Shown: positions 33,101 to 44,008 of the stretch, one piece after another
Layout: each line of letters starts with the position of its first letter
Position numbering within the stretch: position 1 is the stretch's first letter
Source: Cephalotrichum gorgonifer
Lineage: Eukaryota > Ascomycota > Sordariomycetes > Microascales > Microascaceae
DNA: 64,000 nt
Reading direction: 5' to 3'
Assembly (NCBI GenBank): GCA_900312665.1
Contig: ONZQ02000007.1
Location: 1,776,723-1,840,722 of the forward strand
Made by a program: the position numbers and the translations under genes
The notes under the pieces: generated by a model
What the model was told of the DNA's origin: nothing
What the model saw: only the letters and a program-made list of their open reading frames with translations
The model's database searches: none

Positions 33101-34190
33101 TATCATGGTAGATGTATTGTGTCACGACGCATGTACACGCTCCGCCGTTGTTGCTCTGCGACTGGCATCAGGACTTGAAGAGCAGGGTGATAGTTCTTGG
33201 GCAACTCACCGCCCTTGCCAATTTTTTATGATCTAGAAGGGAGTTGAGGAGACTACTTTTACCTAAAAGCCTCCGCTTAGCAAACGGATGGGCTACAGGG
33301 AGAGACGACAAGAGAACAAGAAAACTATCTACTCACCAACACCGGAGTCCCCAACGAACCCCACGGTACGGGTAGATGGGGCCTGGAACATGGATAGCCC
33401 CACCGCCTCTCCATGAAGCCGCCGCATTGTCGAGTCAGGCTCGGTATGTAACGTACCGCTCCCGAGCACGTCGCGCAGGTCGCCGACGGCACGCTTCGCG
33501 CCATTGAAGGCCCGCTGGAATCCCGGCTCGTGGAATCGGTCGGGCGGCGGCTCTTCGTCCTCAACTTCATGCGGAGGGACTTTCACTCTATTGCCTGAGC
33601 GTCTGCGGGAAGAACTCCCGCCTGTGGCCGAGGGAGTTGGGCTCGGTGAGAGGGTGGCACGGGTTTCGGAGCCGAGGGGGACGTTGCCCAGCGCGGTAGC
33701 GACGTCAGACATGCCAAGACTTGGGCTCCGACCCGAGAGGCGCAATTGATTCAGAGACTGGTCTATGTTTGAGACGGAACCGCGGGACGCGCCGTCGCGG
33801 GAGTTTGGCAAGATGGCCAATCTCTCCGACGGGGCCGACAGAGAAGGACTGAGTGAGAATGAGGGGGTGCGGTGGTGTAGAGCTCCGCTCATTGTATAGC
33901 CTTGAGCAGATGGACTACTAGGGTCCTCTTCAATCGATGGAATTGGGTCATCGCTTTGGACAAGGCCATTGTCGCTCCCAGTAAATATTGGCAGCTCGGA
34001 CTGTGTGTCCGTCGTCTCGTCGGCGTTGTTTGAGGGCTCGGGGCTGGGAGACGTGGACGGGGTCCTTATTGCTTCGGAAGGAGACGAGATGCTCTGCGAG
34101 GTTATATCGTTCCTTTGTTAGCAAGACTTCGATAGCATGGGATTAAATAAGAATGCATGGATAGGACGGTCGCTTTACAGTATTGGTCAT
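30179..34190 (-). CDS. Dynamin-superfamily GTPase, SLIP-GC-like
   Basis: I can splice 15 exons into one 1022-residue frame: 34190-34179, 34093-33337, 33262-33210, 33155-32579, 32513-32332, 32273-32071, 32008-31982, 31879-31501, 31440-31356, 31293-31235, 31169-31160, 31102-30899, 30821-30701, 30645-30554, 30486-30179. The sum is 3069 nt and every junction keeps phase. GTPase motifs: G1 GDSGVGKS at about 252-259, G3 DLPG at 464-467, G4 TKSD at 524-527. A long charged helical part follows (DLLEEEEQHQLNL, KEHEFQLTKYLI), then a WHPMTYMAFCRQYG segment seen in fungal relatives of nuclear GTPase SLIP-GC. The Ser/Thr/Pro-rich N-terminus (residues 1-200) looks disordered. The first exon codes only four residues. 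Role unknown in fungi; a GTP-driven assembly protein is inferred. Intron 7 contains a 16-nt C tract (31954-31969). Confidence 0.8.
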
Positions 34191-35051
34191 GACGAAGAGA
34201 GCGTCTCAATCAATGAGGTACAGGGGTTCGGCGCGGTTGAAGGTACAGTCAATTGCAGCTGCAAAAAGTATGTGTAAATGACGATGAGATAAAAGGTCAG
34301 TAGACAGTAGTCGATTGACTGGATAGGCCATGCATATTTATGTGACCCGTCACATCACACTGCCTCCACCTTCCCCCCTCCCTCCTTGATCGTGTTGGTG
34401 GGGGGAGAGGTAGGGGAGGTAGTAGGCGCAGCGAAAGGATAAGTCCGTCGACGCCGGGGCGGGCGGTGCCGCATGATAAGGACCAATGGGAATACCGAAA
34501 TCCATTCTCGCATAACATATATCAGGCGTCGTGGTGGCTTGCAACAGTTCGTTTGTGGCCGAGGTTACATCGGGTGTGTATCACATCGGCGGCAAAACCA
34601 GACTGTCGGGACGGCCAGGACTATGAGGGTTTTAGGCCGGGACAGTGGGGTGTGGTATGTGTCGTCATGCGGGGATATGAGGAATCTACTGGACCAGCCA
34701 CACTGTACAAGGTCAGGCCCTCGTACACTTTGGCCTGATATTCCAGCCCAGCTCTGGAGGCCAGGGTCGTGGCCAAGCTGGCCTCGTGCTAGGCGCCAAT
34801 AAAGAGTGGTGAGTCCAAGGCGGCCGGGTAAGTGGCTACATTAGCTTCAAACTGGCTAGCCCGCGAGAAATACGGCGCTATACCATTTTTAAACCGAGTT
34901 GCTGATGCTAGTTAGAATTTGCACCGAGAGACTTCTCAAGGATCGTTTGCGGTGACAACAATTTTTTATTAGTCCTCAGCAAGTCACAAGCTCTGGCTCG
35001 AAGCTCTGCTGCATCCCCCTTTCCTAGAGCTACCAAAGCCCGGGGCCACAC
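34191..35051. other. Intergenic stretch upstream of the GTPase gene
   Basis: About 860 bp; contains the GTPase promoter and the 3' side of the DUF4360 gene. No gene supported. Confidence 0.5.
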
Positions 35052-35588
35052 TCAGCATCCTGCCTCCGACTCAACGCTCAAGTCGAGACTATCAATCGTC
35101 ACCATGGACCCAGTGGAACCCTCAGTCAAGAGGACGCTCAGCGGAACAACCACAGTCACGCTCTCCCCATCCCCGGAGAACGAGATGGGTTTTTCGGTCT
35201 TGTAATTCTCGCCCCCAACCCAGGGTTCGCCTGTGAAGTCGCTATTGCCGACCGTGGCGCTGGATCCCTCGGTGATCGCAACGTAGCCCCGCGTAATGGT
35301 GGCGAGGACCCCCGACGTGCAGCTCCCGGGGAGGGAGAGCGTCACGGAAACAGCACAGGCCAGCCCCTCGTCAGCGGGGATGTCGTCGTCCGAGGAGAGG
35401 ACGAAGGAGTCGAAGATGATGGTTTGTACCTTGCCGCCGGTGCCTACGGCGACGCTAAAGCTGCCGGCGGGGCAGCCGGTGCCTTCGAGGGAGACGTCGG
35501 CGATGCGTACGTCTGGGGCCTGGCGGGGAGAGACGGTGGCGGGGCCGGCGAGGGATAGGGCTGGGAGGGCGAGGTGTAAGAGCTTCAT
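35052..35588 (-). CDS. Small secreted protein, DUF4360 family
   Basis: Single exon of 178 residues from Met at 35588, which starts a signal peptide (MKLLHLALPALSLAGPATVS). The mature part has the DUF4360 pattern: a start with VRIADVSLEGTGCPAGSFSV, an IIFDSFVLS strand, paired cysteines (CAVSVTLSLPGSC) and a beta-rich Gly/Ser/Thr end. These proteins are secreted by many ascomycetes; their function is not known. A longer open frame upstream would bury the signal peptide and is not preferred. Confidence 0.82.
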   Translation of the reverse strand: MKLLHLALPALSLAGPATVSPRQAPDVRIADVSLEGTGCPAGSFSVAVGTGGKVQTIIFDSFVLSSDDDIPADEGLACAVSVTLSLPGSCTSGVLATITRGYVAITEGSSATVGNSDFTGEPWVGGENYKTEKPISFSGDGESVTVVVPLSVLLTEGSTGSMVTIDSLDLSVESEAGC

Positions 35589-35708
35589 GTCGGTGGCAAG
35601 ATTCTTCGACTGAGGTGCAGCTGTTTTAAGGGAAGTGAATGTTGAAAATTCTGTTTGACTATGCGTTAAGATAGTATAGGATTGATGCTTGGCCGGATCA
35701 TCCGGGGC

Positions 35709-35716
35709 CTTATATA
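35709..35716 (-). promoter_or_regulatory. TATA box of the DUF4360 gene
   Basis: GTATATAAGG on the minus strand lies about 120 nt upstream of the start codon. Confidence 0.4.
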
Positions 35717-37559
35717 CATTTTTGCAGCGAGGTTCATATAACCCCGAAGGATCGCGATCCTGGCCATCCTCCATCTATATAACAGTGTTGTTAGTTTCTT
35801 ACCCACGTATTTTATTCTATTTCGGTGAACAGACTATACGAGGGCGATACCGATAGGACGGCAGTCCGAGCAATATACCACAGCTCGGGACCTAGGCCCC
35901 TATCTTCTATATTCAGTCAGATATTATCCCGCCCGCTCGGACTCGGGGACGGCTTGGAAGTGACATCCCGCGTTCCTACCAAGCCACGCGGCTCAGCCCA
36001 TTGCGTGGATATTGGCTGTGTAGGACGAATTAGATATTAATAGCACGGGTATATGGCAAGAAAGCGCGCTCTAGGCTTGAAGATGGTCCTGCAATGTCGA
36101 TCTGTATGATTGATACATTTAAGGTTACCTGACACCAGCAGTATGTCATCTATGCATATATTCTTGGATTAGGAGCAACTATTTCCGGACCACTTCTCTG
36201 GAAACCCCTTTGTTTCCCGCCGCAGGATTCTCTACGGCCGTAGCTTACTCTATCATGAGATCAGCTAGGGGCTCATCAGTATCGAAGTGTATGGCCCCCA
36301 AAGTTATAGTTCGTGCAATATAATGGTCGCTGGGGTCCGTTTTAGACCGCGTAGACCGCAGGAGCTCCTTTGAAAATGACACACAACGCTGCAAAGTCTG
36401 CAAGGGGCCATCTAAGTCATGTCGCCCATACCACGTTCTTGGCAGACTTCCACGCCTGCTGATGTGAGACCTTGGCCCCGGAGGGTGGTCAATGTCTTAT
36501 ATATGCCCTCCTGCGCCATGTATCAACTCGACTTTGGCCCAAGTTTGCGTTTCAGACGTTAGGAGAATGCGCTTTGATTGTCTCAACCTTGATACATAGT
36601 ACGAGCCCCCAGCCACTCGACCTAACGCGATAATTTAAGGATTAGTCCCTGGTTTCGAAACCTATGGTGTGGTACTACGAGCTTTTCTTCGCAGTCCCCT
36701 GATAGCTTCGCAAAACATAATCCACGTATGTGGACAATTTCTTTGGATTTGGTCTCAGGGCCTCCACAACAGGTATCGTTGGTGAACACTGATACCCGCC
36801 ACCCGGTACTGGACTCAAGCAATGAGACTGACTTGGACCACCCACCCCGCTGGCTCTCGTGGTCCATCAAGCACATGTGCCGGGGTTGCGACTCAGACAC
36901 GGTGGAAGTGGCTGCATTGGAGCCAAGGTGTGATTCAGGTAGGAGCTCGGTGCCCTCGTAGGTGCGCATGTAAGAGGGTTAAAATGCCATAGTGATGACT
37001 ATACGTGCAAGAAGCGGAACTGAATTGGTCAAGCTAAAGTGGAACATGCTGCATTAGGCACGTTTAGCCTTTTTAACCAAGATCCGATCCAACACGAAAC
37101 ACCACCTGTTACCAGCTAGCCCTAGCTTGGGTCACTTAATTGCCAAGAGGATAGTTTACGAATCAGGTACGCCCGGGATAATTACTCCCCCAATCTGTAT
37201 AGTGGGTGCAATATCTACTCATTCGTGTTACTCGAGGGACCAGTCAATTCCGCAGGTTGCCGAGACATTTTATATTGCCAGGTCACTGTGCGTCTTGGTT
37301 CGACTCCGCCCCTGCATTAAGCGAACTCGCTTGTTTGCCTTGAGGGGCTCGGGTCAGGAGGATGGCAATAAATAGGCCTCATCCGCCTTTTTCGGGCAGG
37401 GTTTTAAGTGTTCTGTCGTGGACACCCTCAATTTAGTAGCCGAAGGATCCTGAGCCTTTCCCGCGCCCCCGAAGCGAACCGAGCCTTGTCAAGACCACCA
37501 ATCGAGTTCCTATCCTTCACGGTTAGCGATTGCCGACGGATCCTGTTGTTCTTACAATC
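35717..37559. other. Intergenic stretch of about 1.8 kb
   Basis: Mostly without coding signal. One minus-strand frame at 36622-36969 (115 residues) has an uneven Cys/Gly/Trp pattern (WRVSVFTNDTCCGG) that recalls small secreted proteins, but it lacks a signal peptide and I do not call it a gene. The right end is the promoter of the LysM gene. Confidence 0.45.
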
Positions 37560-38381
37560 ATGCATTTACGTACCGCACTTACGGCTCTATTGCTGTCACA
37601 CGGCGGCTTCGCCTCCCCGTTGTCAGCTTCGCCACTCGCCAACTGCGAATTCATCCAGATAAACCCCAGCGAAGGATGCGACAAGCTCGCCGACCGCTGC
37701 GGGATCTCCCCGGCCGAGTTTGAGAGGGTCAACCCCAAGGACAGCCTGTGCACCACGCTCCGCATCGGCCAGCGCGTGTGCTGCACCGAGGGCGAGCTCC
37801 CCGCCATCGAAGGCAATCCCGACGGAAGTTGCAAGCAGATCGAGGTCGAGCGGGGCGACAACTGCGACAAACTGGCTGCCGAGTGCAATGTCTCCCTCCC
37901 CGAGCTCCACGACTTCAACAACGCGACGACGGAGTTCTGCGGCGCGCTGATGCCGGGGCAGCAGGTCTGCTGCACGCCGGGGGAGCTCGACGCTGACCCT
38001 GAGCCCCAGCCGCCGGTAGAGGTCAACCTGAACAGCACGTGCAAGGATTACATCGTGCAGCGGGGCGATACGTGCACGTCTATAGCGTCCGAGTTCAAGC
38101 TCTCAGGGTGGAGTACGGTGGAGGAGTTCAACGAGGGAAAGACGTGGGGGTGGAGGGGGTGCGACAAGCTCTTCCCCGACATGGCGATCTGCGTCGGAGG
38201 GGGGGGCGCGCCGATGCCGCTGCCGGATCAGGGGGCGGAGTGTGGGCCGAGGGTGCCGGGGACGGAGCGGCCAGCGGGCGGGGTCGGCATTGGGGACTTG
38301 AACCCTTGCGCGGATGGTATGTGCTGCAGCTTTTACGGGTCCTGCGGGGTGACGGAGGAGTATTGTAACTGGCTCCTGTGA
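37560..38381 (+). CDS. Secreted LysM protein with hevein-like C-terminus
   Basis: Single exon, 273 residues from the Met at 37560, which starts a signal peptide (HLRTALTALLLSHGGFA). Three LysM-type repeats follow: about 28-75 (CEFIQINPSEGCDKLADRCGI, ending RIGQRVCC), 94-142 (CKQIEVERGDNCDKLAAECNV, ending MPGQQVCC) and 163-215 (CKDYIVQRGDTCTSIASEF). Each has the YxVxxGDxCxxIA-like core. The tail has a chitin-binding type-1 core (CADGMCCSFYGSCGVTEEYC) and stops at once. LysM proteins bind chitin or other N-acetylglucosamine polymers and can shield hyphae or dampen plant recognition. The LysM plus hevein order also occurs at the N-terminus of class V killer-toxin-like chitinases, so this may be a shortened relative without the GH18 part. 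Confidence 0.85.
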   Translation: MHLRTALTALLLSHGGFASPLSASPLANCEFIQINPSEGCDKLADRCGISPAEFERVNPKDSLCTTLRIGQRVCCTEGELPAIEGNPDGSCKQIEVERGDNCDKLAAECNVSLPELHDFNNATTEFCGALMPGQQVCCTPGELDADPEPQPPVEVNLNSTCKDYIVQRGDTCTSIASEFKLSGWSTVEEFNEGKTWGWRGCDKLFPDMAICVGGGGAPMPLPDQGAECGPRVPGTERPAGGVGIGDLNPCADGMCCSFYGSCGVTEEYCNWLL

Positions 38382-39431
38382 AGTAGGCTCTTAATGTCGG
38401 GGAGCCAGGGGAGTGGGAAGAGGATGCGAAGACGCGGCGATTGAACTGGAGCGATTTGGGAATATGAGATATAATCAAGACATAAGGTTCTCTACTAAGG
38501 GAATGAGCATTCGTTGCCGCCAAGGTTCGTCGAGGGTAGTAAGGAGATGTGAGCCTTCTGCGTGGTCACTGACGCTCCCTGGTTGGTAAGTGACTTAACC
38601 CAGACCAGGGTCCGCCGTTTCATAGGGGTGGTCGCCTATCATCTTCCTTAATTTAACTGGCGCTTGAGAAGACGAGTGCATTCATTTCTTGTAGGGCTGA
38701 AGTACAGGTGCACCCAAGGAGGTGTTGGCCTTGGGGGCGGTACTAGCAACTCTCTCTAGTAGTAGAGTGGCTCTATCAATATTGATGTGAGAGTGGGTGC
38801 CGCGCCTTGAGGCTTACAGAGGCGATATTCGCTTTGGGTACGAGCCTTCGGAGGATTATATGTTAAAGGTATGACAGAGTATCGTTTTGTTGGGGCGATT
38901 GCCGGGTCCGAGTATACACCACCAGCTGCTTGAGTACAAGTTTTCATTCTTTCTACCTAAAATCTGACTTATATTGCGCTTCTTCCGCGATCGCGACAGA
39001 CAATGCAGAATCACCATCGCGGACACGTATTATAAATACGCGCCAAGGCTTTCGGGGATGGATGCAATTACCACAGCTTATGCTCGCTTACTACCCCCTT
39101 GCGAGTGTTGAAGTACCTTTCCATAGATAGCTTGTACACCGAGCGTGAGATTGGCTAAAATAATATTTTTGTTGAGCTCAGCTGACACAGCTGACAGCAG
39201 CAAGTCTGTCGGACACGCAGACGCGAGGGGTTTAATCTCGCCGCGTATTTGGCCGAAACGGGCATGAAGAGAAAAAAAAAAGATCTGTATGCCGCTGACA
39301 GGCGGCACGTTTGTTTCCTAAATTAACGTTTTGCCCATCGATGAGGCTCTAACCCTTAACGCGACGACAGACAACAGCCGACGATAGACTTCATCGTCGC
39401 GCGTTGTTTTTGTGAATCTAAACAGCTCACC
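38382..39431. other. Intergenic stretch between LysM and P450 genes
   Basis: About 1 kb. No GH18 chitinase coding sequence follows the LysM gene in any frame, and no other gene is supported. Confidence 0.5.
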
Positions 39432-41386
39432 ATGTTGCAAATCGCGGGCATACAGTCCGTGTCGGCCGCGGGCATTGCCACAGCGACCGCAGCTGCTGGC
39501 GTAGTTTACGTGAGTAGTAGTGGGAGAAAGAGAGAGAGGGGCAGGAAACGTGGATTTGTATTTTTTTGACTGACCATGATCCTATAACAATAGATTGCTT
39601 CTCTTTGGATCTATCGCTTGACGCTTCACCCATATGCGAAATATCCCGGACCGTTTCTGGGAAAGGTGACTTCGCTGTACGGCGCGTATCATGCTTTTTT
39701 CGGGAACATTCACCTCGATGTGGAGAGATGCCACCAGCAATACGGTAGGTACCACTGTAAGAGCCGTTTCCGTCTGTCTGGCCCTTCGCTAATGTATGTA
39801 GGAAAATTCGTGAGGTATAGTCCCAATGGACTACTCGTCAACTCCGCCCGTGGCTATCAGGGTAGGTGCCAGGCGCCGAAGTCTGCCTTATGCAAGACCT
39901 ACGCAGATGCCTTTACTAACGCCTGCCTCTAGACATCTACGGGCCAATGAACAAGGTCACAAAGGCCAACTCCTACATAGTGCACGGCGAGGGAAATATC
40001 ATCGGGATGCAGGATAAGAAGGCTCATGCCAAGAAGAAGAAGATCTTCCAGCAGGGCTTCTCCGACGTGGCTCTTCGGAAGCACGAGGGGAAGGTCCTCG
40101 GGGAAATCGATGCTTTTTGCAAGAAGATGCTCGAGAACGAGGCTACTGGGGAACAGCCGGAGGGTTGGACAGAGCCCAGGAATATGAGCCTGTGGTGTAA
40201 GCTATCGGGCCCCATATACTCCTCCAAGGCTTTTCTTCCCTTAAGCTAATCGCGAAGCTAGGCACCTATCTTACTACGGACGTCATCTGCAAGGTAGTCT
40301 TCACGACCTCGTGGGACTTGCTCAACTCGGCAGCGAATCGGGCGGTGACCAAGACACTTGCCACCGTAACCCATCTCATCGGTATCATGCACCAAACGCC
40401 TCTGCTTCAGAGGCACACTCGTGCTGCGATTTTCCTCCCACACCTGGCGTGGGCTGCAACGAGTCTCCAGAAGTACTCAAAGGACATAATGAGGTCGAGC
40501 AGCAAGATTCGAAAAGAAGACCCGTCTACGGATGACGTGTTTAGACTGTATGTCGAGGCCAAGGACGCGGACACGGGGAAACCGGCCCTCGGTAGGTTCG
40601 ATGTCATGATCAACTCGGCGAACCTTCTCATTGCCGGTAAGTTGTTTACCCCCCTTTACCCCTTTCCGCGTATATTTGCCTAACCTGGATAAAACAGGTT
40701 CGGACACGACGGCTAGCTCCATGGCGGCCACTCTCTTCTATCTTTCGCGCAACGCCGACGCGTACGCCAAAGTAATCGACGAGATCAGGACCACCTTCTC
40801 CTCGCCCGATGAGATTCGAATGGGACCCACACTGAACGGCTGCGTCTACCTCCGCGCCGCCGTCAACGAAGCCATGCGAATGTGCCCTGTCGCCCCCCAA
40901 CCCCTGTGGAGACGGACCGAAGCGGGCGGCTGTCTCGTCGACGGCGAATACATCCCCGGCGGCCTCAACGTCGGCGCTACCATCTTCTCCCTGCATCATG
41001 ACCCGGCCGTGTTCGAGGAACCCTACACGTACGACATGGACCGATGGATCAACCGCGGCGTCGAGGACGCCGACGTAGCCGCAGAGAAGGAGAGGATCAA
41101 GGTACTCACCGCGAACTTCGTGCCGTTCTCGGCTGGTCCGCGACAGTGCCTCGCCAAGAACTTTGCCATGATGGAGCTGCTGTTGACGCTTGCGCGTCTG
41201 TTTTGGCGGATGGACTTCCGGAAGTCGAGTGGAGCTCTCGGCAAGGTCGGCGAGGGTGGGAAAGGGCTGGGATGGGGGAGGGAGCGGGAGGGGGAGCTGC
41301 AGCTCAAGGGGTACTTTACGAGCCACTTGTCGGGACCTTTTATCGACTTCAAGGCGAGAGAGACGGTTAGTACGGCTGCGCAATAA
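39432..41386 (+). CDS. Cytochrome P450 monooxygenase
   Basis: Six exons (39432-39509, 39594-39744, 39802-39861, 39933-40196, 40262-40636, 40698-41386) give 538 residues, all junctions in phase. A hydrophobic N-terminal anchor is followed by the IYRLTLHPYAKYPGPFLGK hinge typical of fungal microsomal P450s. Helix I oxygen motif AGSDTT at about 309-314, ExxR at 367-370 (EAMR), heme loop FSAGPRQC with the thiolate ligand at Cys460. The loop ends CLA instead of CxG, as in many fungal members. It should oxidise a small molecule at the ER with a P450 reductase. It is the first of four adjacent genes (P450, methyltransferase, regulator, ABC transporter) that look like a small metabolite locus. Confidence 0.9.
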
Positions 41387-42023
41387 TTGGCAGCATTAGC
41401 TACCGGCGCTAGGGAGTGATGTGCTCGATTGGCCTGCATCGGGATTAAGAGCAGTATTGTAACCATATTGATCCTGAGGTTTGAACTCCCAAAAGTTACT
41501 TCTTCGCCATTATACCGACCAAATGCTGGGAGGAGCCGGTAGGGTAGGGTAGCACGAATAAGCTTCCCCGGAGCGCATATCATCAAAGGGTCCCTGGGCC
41601 AAGACAACGCAGGGATGACGGACTTGCCGGGATATATCTAATTACCGGCCTGGGCATGTTTCTTCCAGCCAACTTGCATGATGCACCTGGCGCTAAGGGC
41701 ACAGAGAACAATGGGATGCGACCCATTGCTCGGTCTTGGCGCCAAGTGGACTGCGCGAGATATCACCTTGTTACCGCGAGGTATTAGTTGGCCTAGACAA
41801 ACATCGTCATCCCTGGCGAGCTAGCGAGCAAACTTGTCGGCTAATTGATCGACATAGATGTTGAATGGCATTATATATTTCCGCTGCCTGTCGTCTAGCT
41901 CTCCCTCACCATCGTTATCCTCGATTCCCTCTCCATCTGCTTACAGCTCGCACGGTGTGGCCCTCTGTTCTCTCCTTCGGCCTACGCCCCAGAGCTAACA
42001 AGCCGGGCTACAACACGGCAGCC
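41387..42023. other. Intergenic stretch before the methyltransferase
   Basis: About 640 bp; promoter and leader of the next gene. The open frame upstream of 42024 in phase with the methyltransferase is probably untranslated. Confidence 0.45.
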
Positions 42024-42960
42024 ATGGAAGCCGAGCCCCAGCACGGCCAGAATGGCCCCATAATCGACGACAACCCTGCCCTCATTTCATACTACGAGTC
42101 CCTCGAGTCCCGCATCGGCTGGGGCCTGATCCTAGCCAGCACCCGGCACGCAGGCTACTGGGACATGGACACCCGGTGGCCCTTCCCCCTCTGCGATGCC
42201 CTCCGCCGCATGGAGCAGCGCCTCTTCCCCCGCCTCCGCCTCCCCCGGGGGTTTCCCCCGGGGGTCGCGCGTCCTCGACGCCGGCTGCGGCGACGGTCAG
42301 GTAGCCATTTTCCTCGCGAGCAAGGGCCTGCGCTTGACGGGCATCGATGTCATGGTCCGCCACCTGCAGAACTCGTGGCGGAACATCCGGAAGGCGGGAC
42401 TGCCCGCCGGCCAGGTGGAAGTGCTCTACGCGGACTACCATCACCTCGAGCACATTCCCGACGCCTTGTACGACGGCGTGTATACCATGGAGACCCTCCT
42501 CCACGCGACCGACCCGGCCGCGGCGCTCGCTGGGTTCTTCCGAGTGCTGAGGCCCGGCGGGAGGCTCGTCTTGCACGAGTCCGAGCACCCCGAGGATACT
42601 GGTGATCGCCAAGGGCGCGATAAGGTGGAGAAGACGGCGGCGATCAACGAGCTGGCGGCTATGCCTACCAACCAGGTGACTGCCTCTGGCTTCTACAGGA
42701 AACTCCTGGAGGATACAGGGTTCGTGGACATCGAAGAGGAGGACCTGTCGGAGAATATCCGGCCCCTGGCGAGGTTGATATACGCCATCGAGATTGTGCC
42801 GTATTATATCATTAGGCTGTTCCGCCTCGACAGGTACTTTGTCAACGTCATTGCTGGGGTGCGTGGCTTTACTGGGGAGTCGCCCTGGTCCTATGTGGTT
42901 ATAGATGCCACAAAGCCTGGTGGCACGAGCGAGGATGGGTCAGAGAAGAAGGAAGAATGA
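42024..42960 (+). pseudogene. SAM-dependent methyltransferase, frame broken by a 13-nt-period repeat
   Basis: Start at 42024 (GCCATGG). The first 73 codons and the rest of the gene are in different frames. The shift falls in 42242-42264, where CCCCCGGGGGT occurs twice with a 13-nt period; one repeat unit less would give a continuous 307-codon protein. Downstream are class I motifs: VLDAGCGDGQVAIFLA (motif I), TGIDVMVRHL, then YDGVYTMETLLHATDP and FFRVLRPGGRLVLHESEH, as in sterol-C24-methyltransferase-like enzymes, with a hydrophobic segment IYAIEIVPYYIIRLF near the end. The rest looks under selection, so the lesion is recent or an assembly error in the GC palindromes. I mark it pseudogene for the frame break only. 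Confidence 0.75.
42242..42264 (+). repeat. Direct repeat of a palindromic 10-mer inside the methyltransferase
   Basis: CCCCCGGGGG at 42242-42251 and again at 42255-42264, separated by TTT. Each copy is its own inverted repeat, and the 11-mer with the following T recurs with a 13-nt period. Confidence 0.9.
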
Positions 42961-44008
42961 GGCGGCCAAACTGGGAGATCAGTCAGCTGGCTGATGAGCG
43001 ACTCTGAGAGTTTTGCCACGCTCAGAGACTAGGTGCTAAAGCTGGGATATCCGTATATCTACCTTCTTGTCAGCTGCTACCGTTTTTAGACAGGCACTTG
43101 TTGTCGGATACTATTATCTGCTTCCACAATGGCCTATTTGGGGGCTTTTTATGGCCCCCTGGACCGAACCAATCTATGATACGCGACGATTAGTTTTTAT
43201 CTCCACCTGAGGGCTGCATTGGTCTAGGAAATCGCTGGTGTCAAAAGTCCCTGCCCGGACGACTGCAGTGACGTCAGGATCCACTGTGGACTTCTTCGCC
43301 CTCGTCCTGTAGAACGGTATTCTCCGGCAGCTTATTAGTTTATATCTTTTCGATTCCCTCACGCTCCAAGCCCAGTTACCGCTCACTCGCACCCTAGGAC
43401 AGGAATCTTTGGGTGCGCAATAAAATCGGGCTGGTAGGAAGGAACGCACAGTCAGGGGATTTGTAGTAATCGGACGAATGGATCGAGGCTAACTGCCCCA
43501 TGTCCCTTATTACCCACACCCTCTCACTCGCCATCTTCGATCGTCCACACACACTACTGTGAATCTGAACGTCTTGATTGGCTTGGAGCACACGTAGATC
43601 CACAAATAGTTGACGTTGTGTGGTCGCGGGTATTTGTCCCGAAGCTAACTTTCGCGCTACTAAAACTAGTTCCGATACTGAGGCGCAAATTATCACCGAT
43701 GATCCAAGTGACGCCGCCGCCACTCTCCTATACCAACCTCAAATGGAGTTGAACCGACCCCCATTCCCCTGAGACCAGACTGTCAGGAGTAAGGATACCA
43801 AGATCGCTTGTGAGGACGGACTTCGACTCGAGTGAAGAGCCATCCTCACTTCACCAGAAACCACCCGATTCCAGGACGGCGCCAATCCGGAAGGAATCCC
43901 ATTTCGCACGAGAAGAACAAACACATCAAGGCGAGTGAAGCGCCTGACGCACGAAACAAGAACCACGGGGAGAGGAGGGGTGTTGCTGTGGTCTACGCTG
44001 CCCCCGCC
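42961..44008. other. Intergenic stretch before the Zn2Cys6 gene
   Basis: About 1 kb with no supported gene. The right half contains the leader and promoter of the regulator at 44009. Confidence 0.5.

Noticed and set aside
36622..36969. 115-codon minus-strand frame with a few cysteines
   Set aside because: No signal peptide, no clear promoter and no recognised family; too weak to call a secreted-protein gene.
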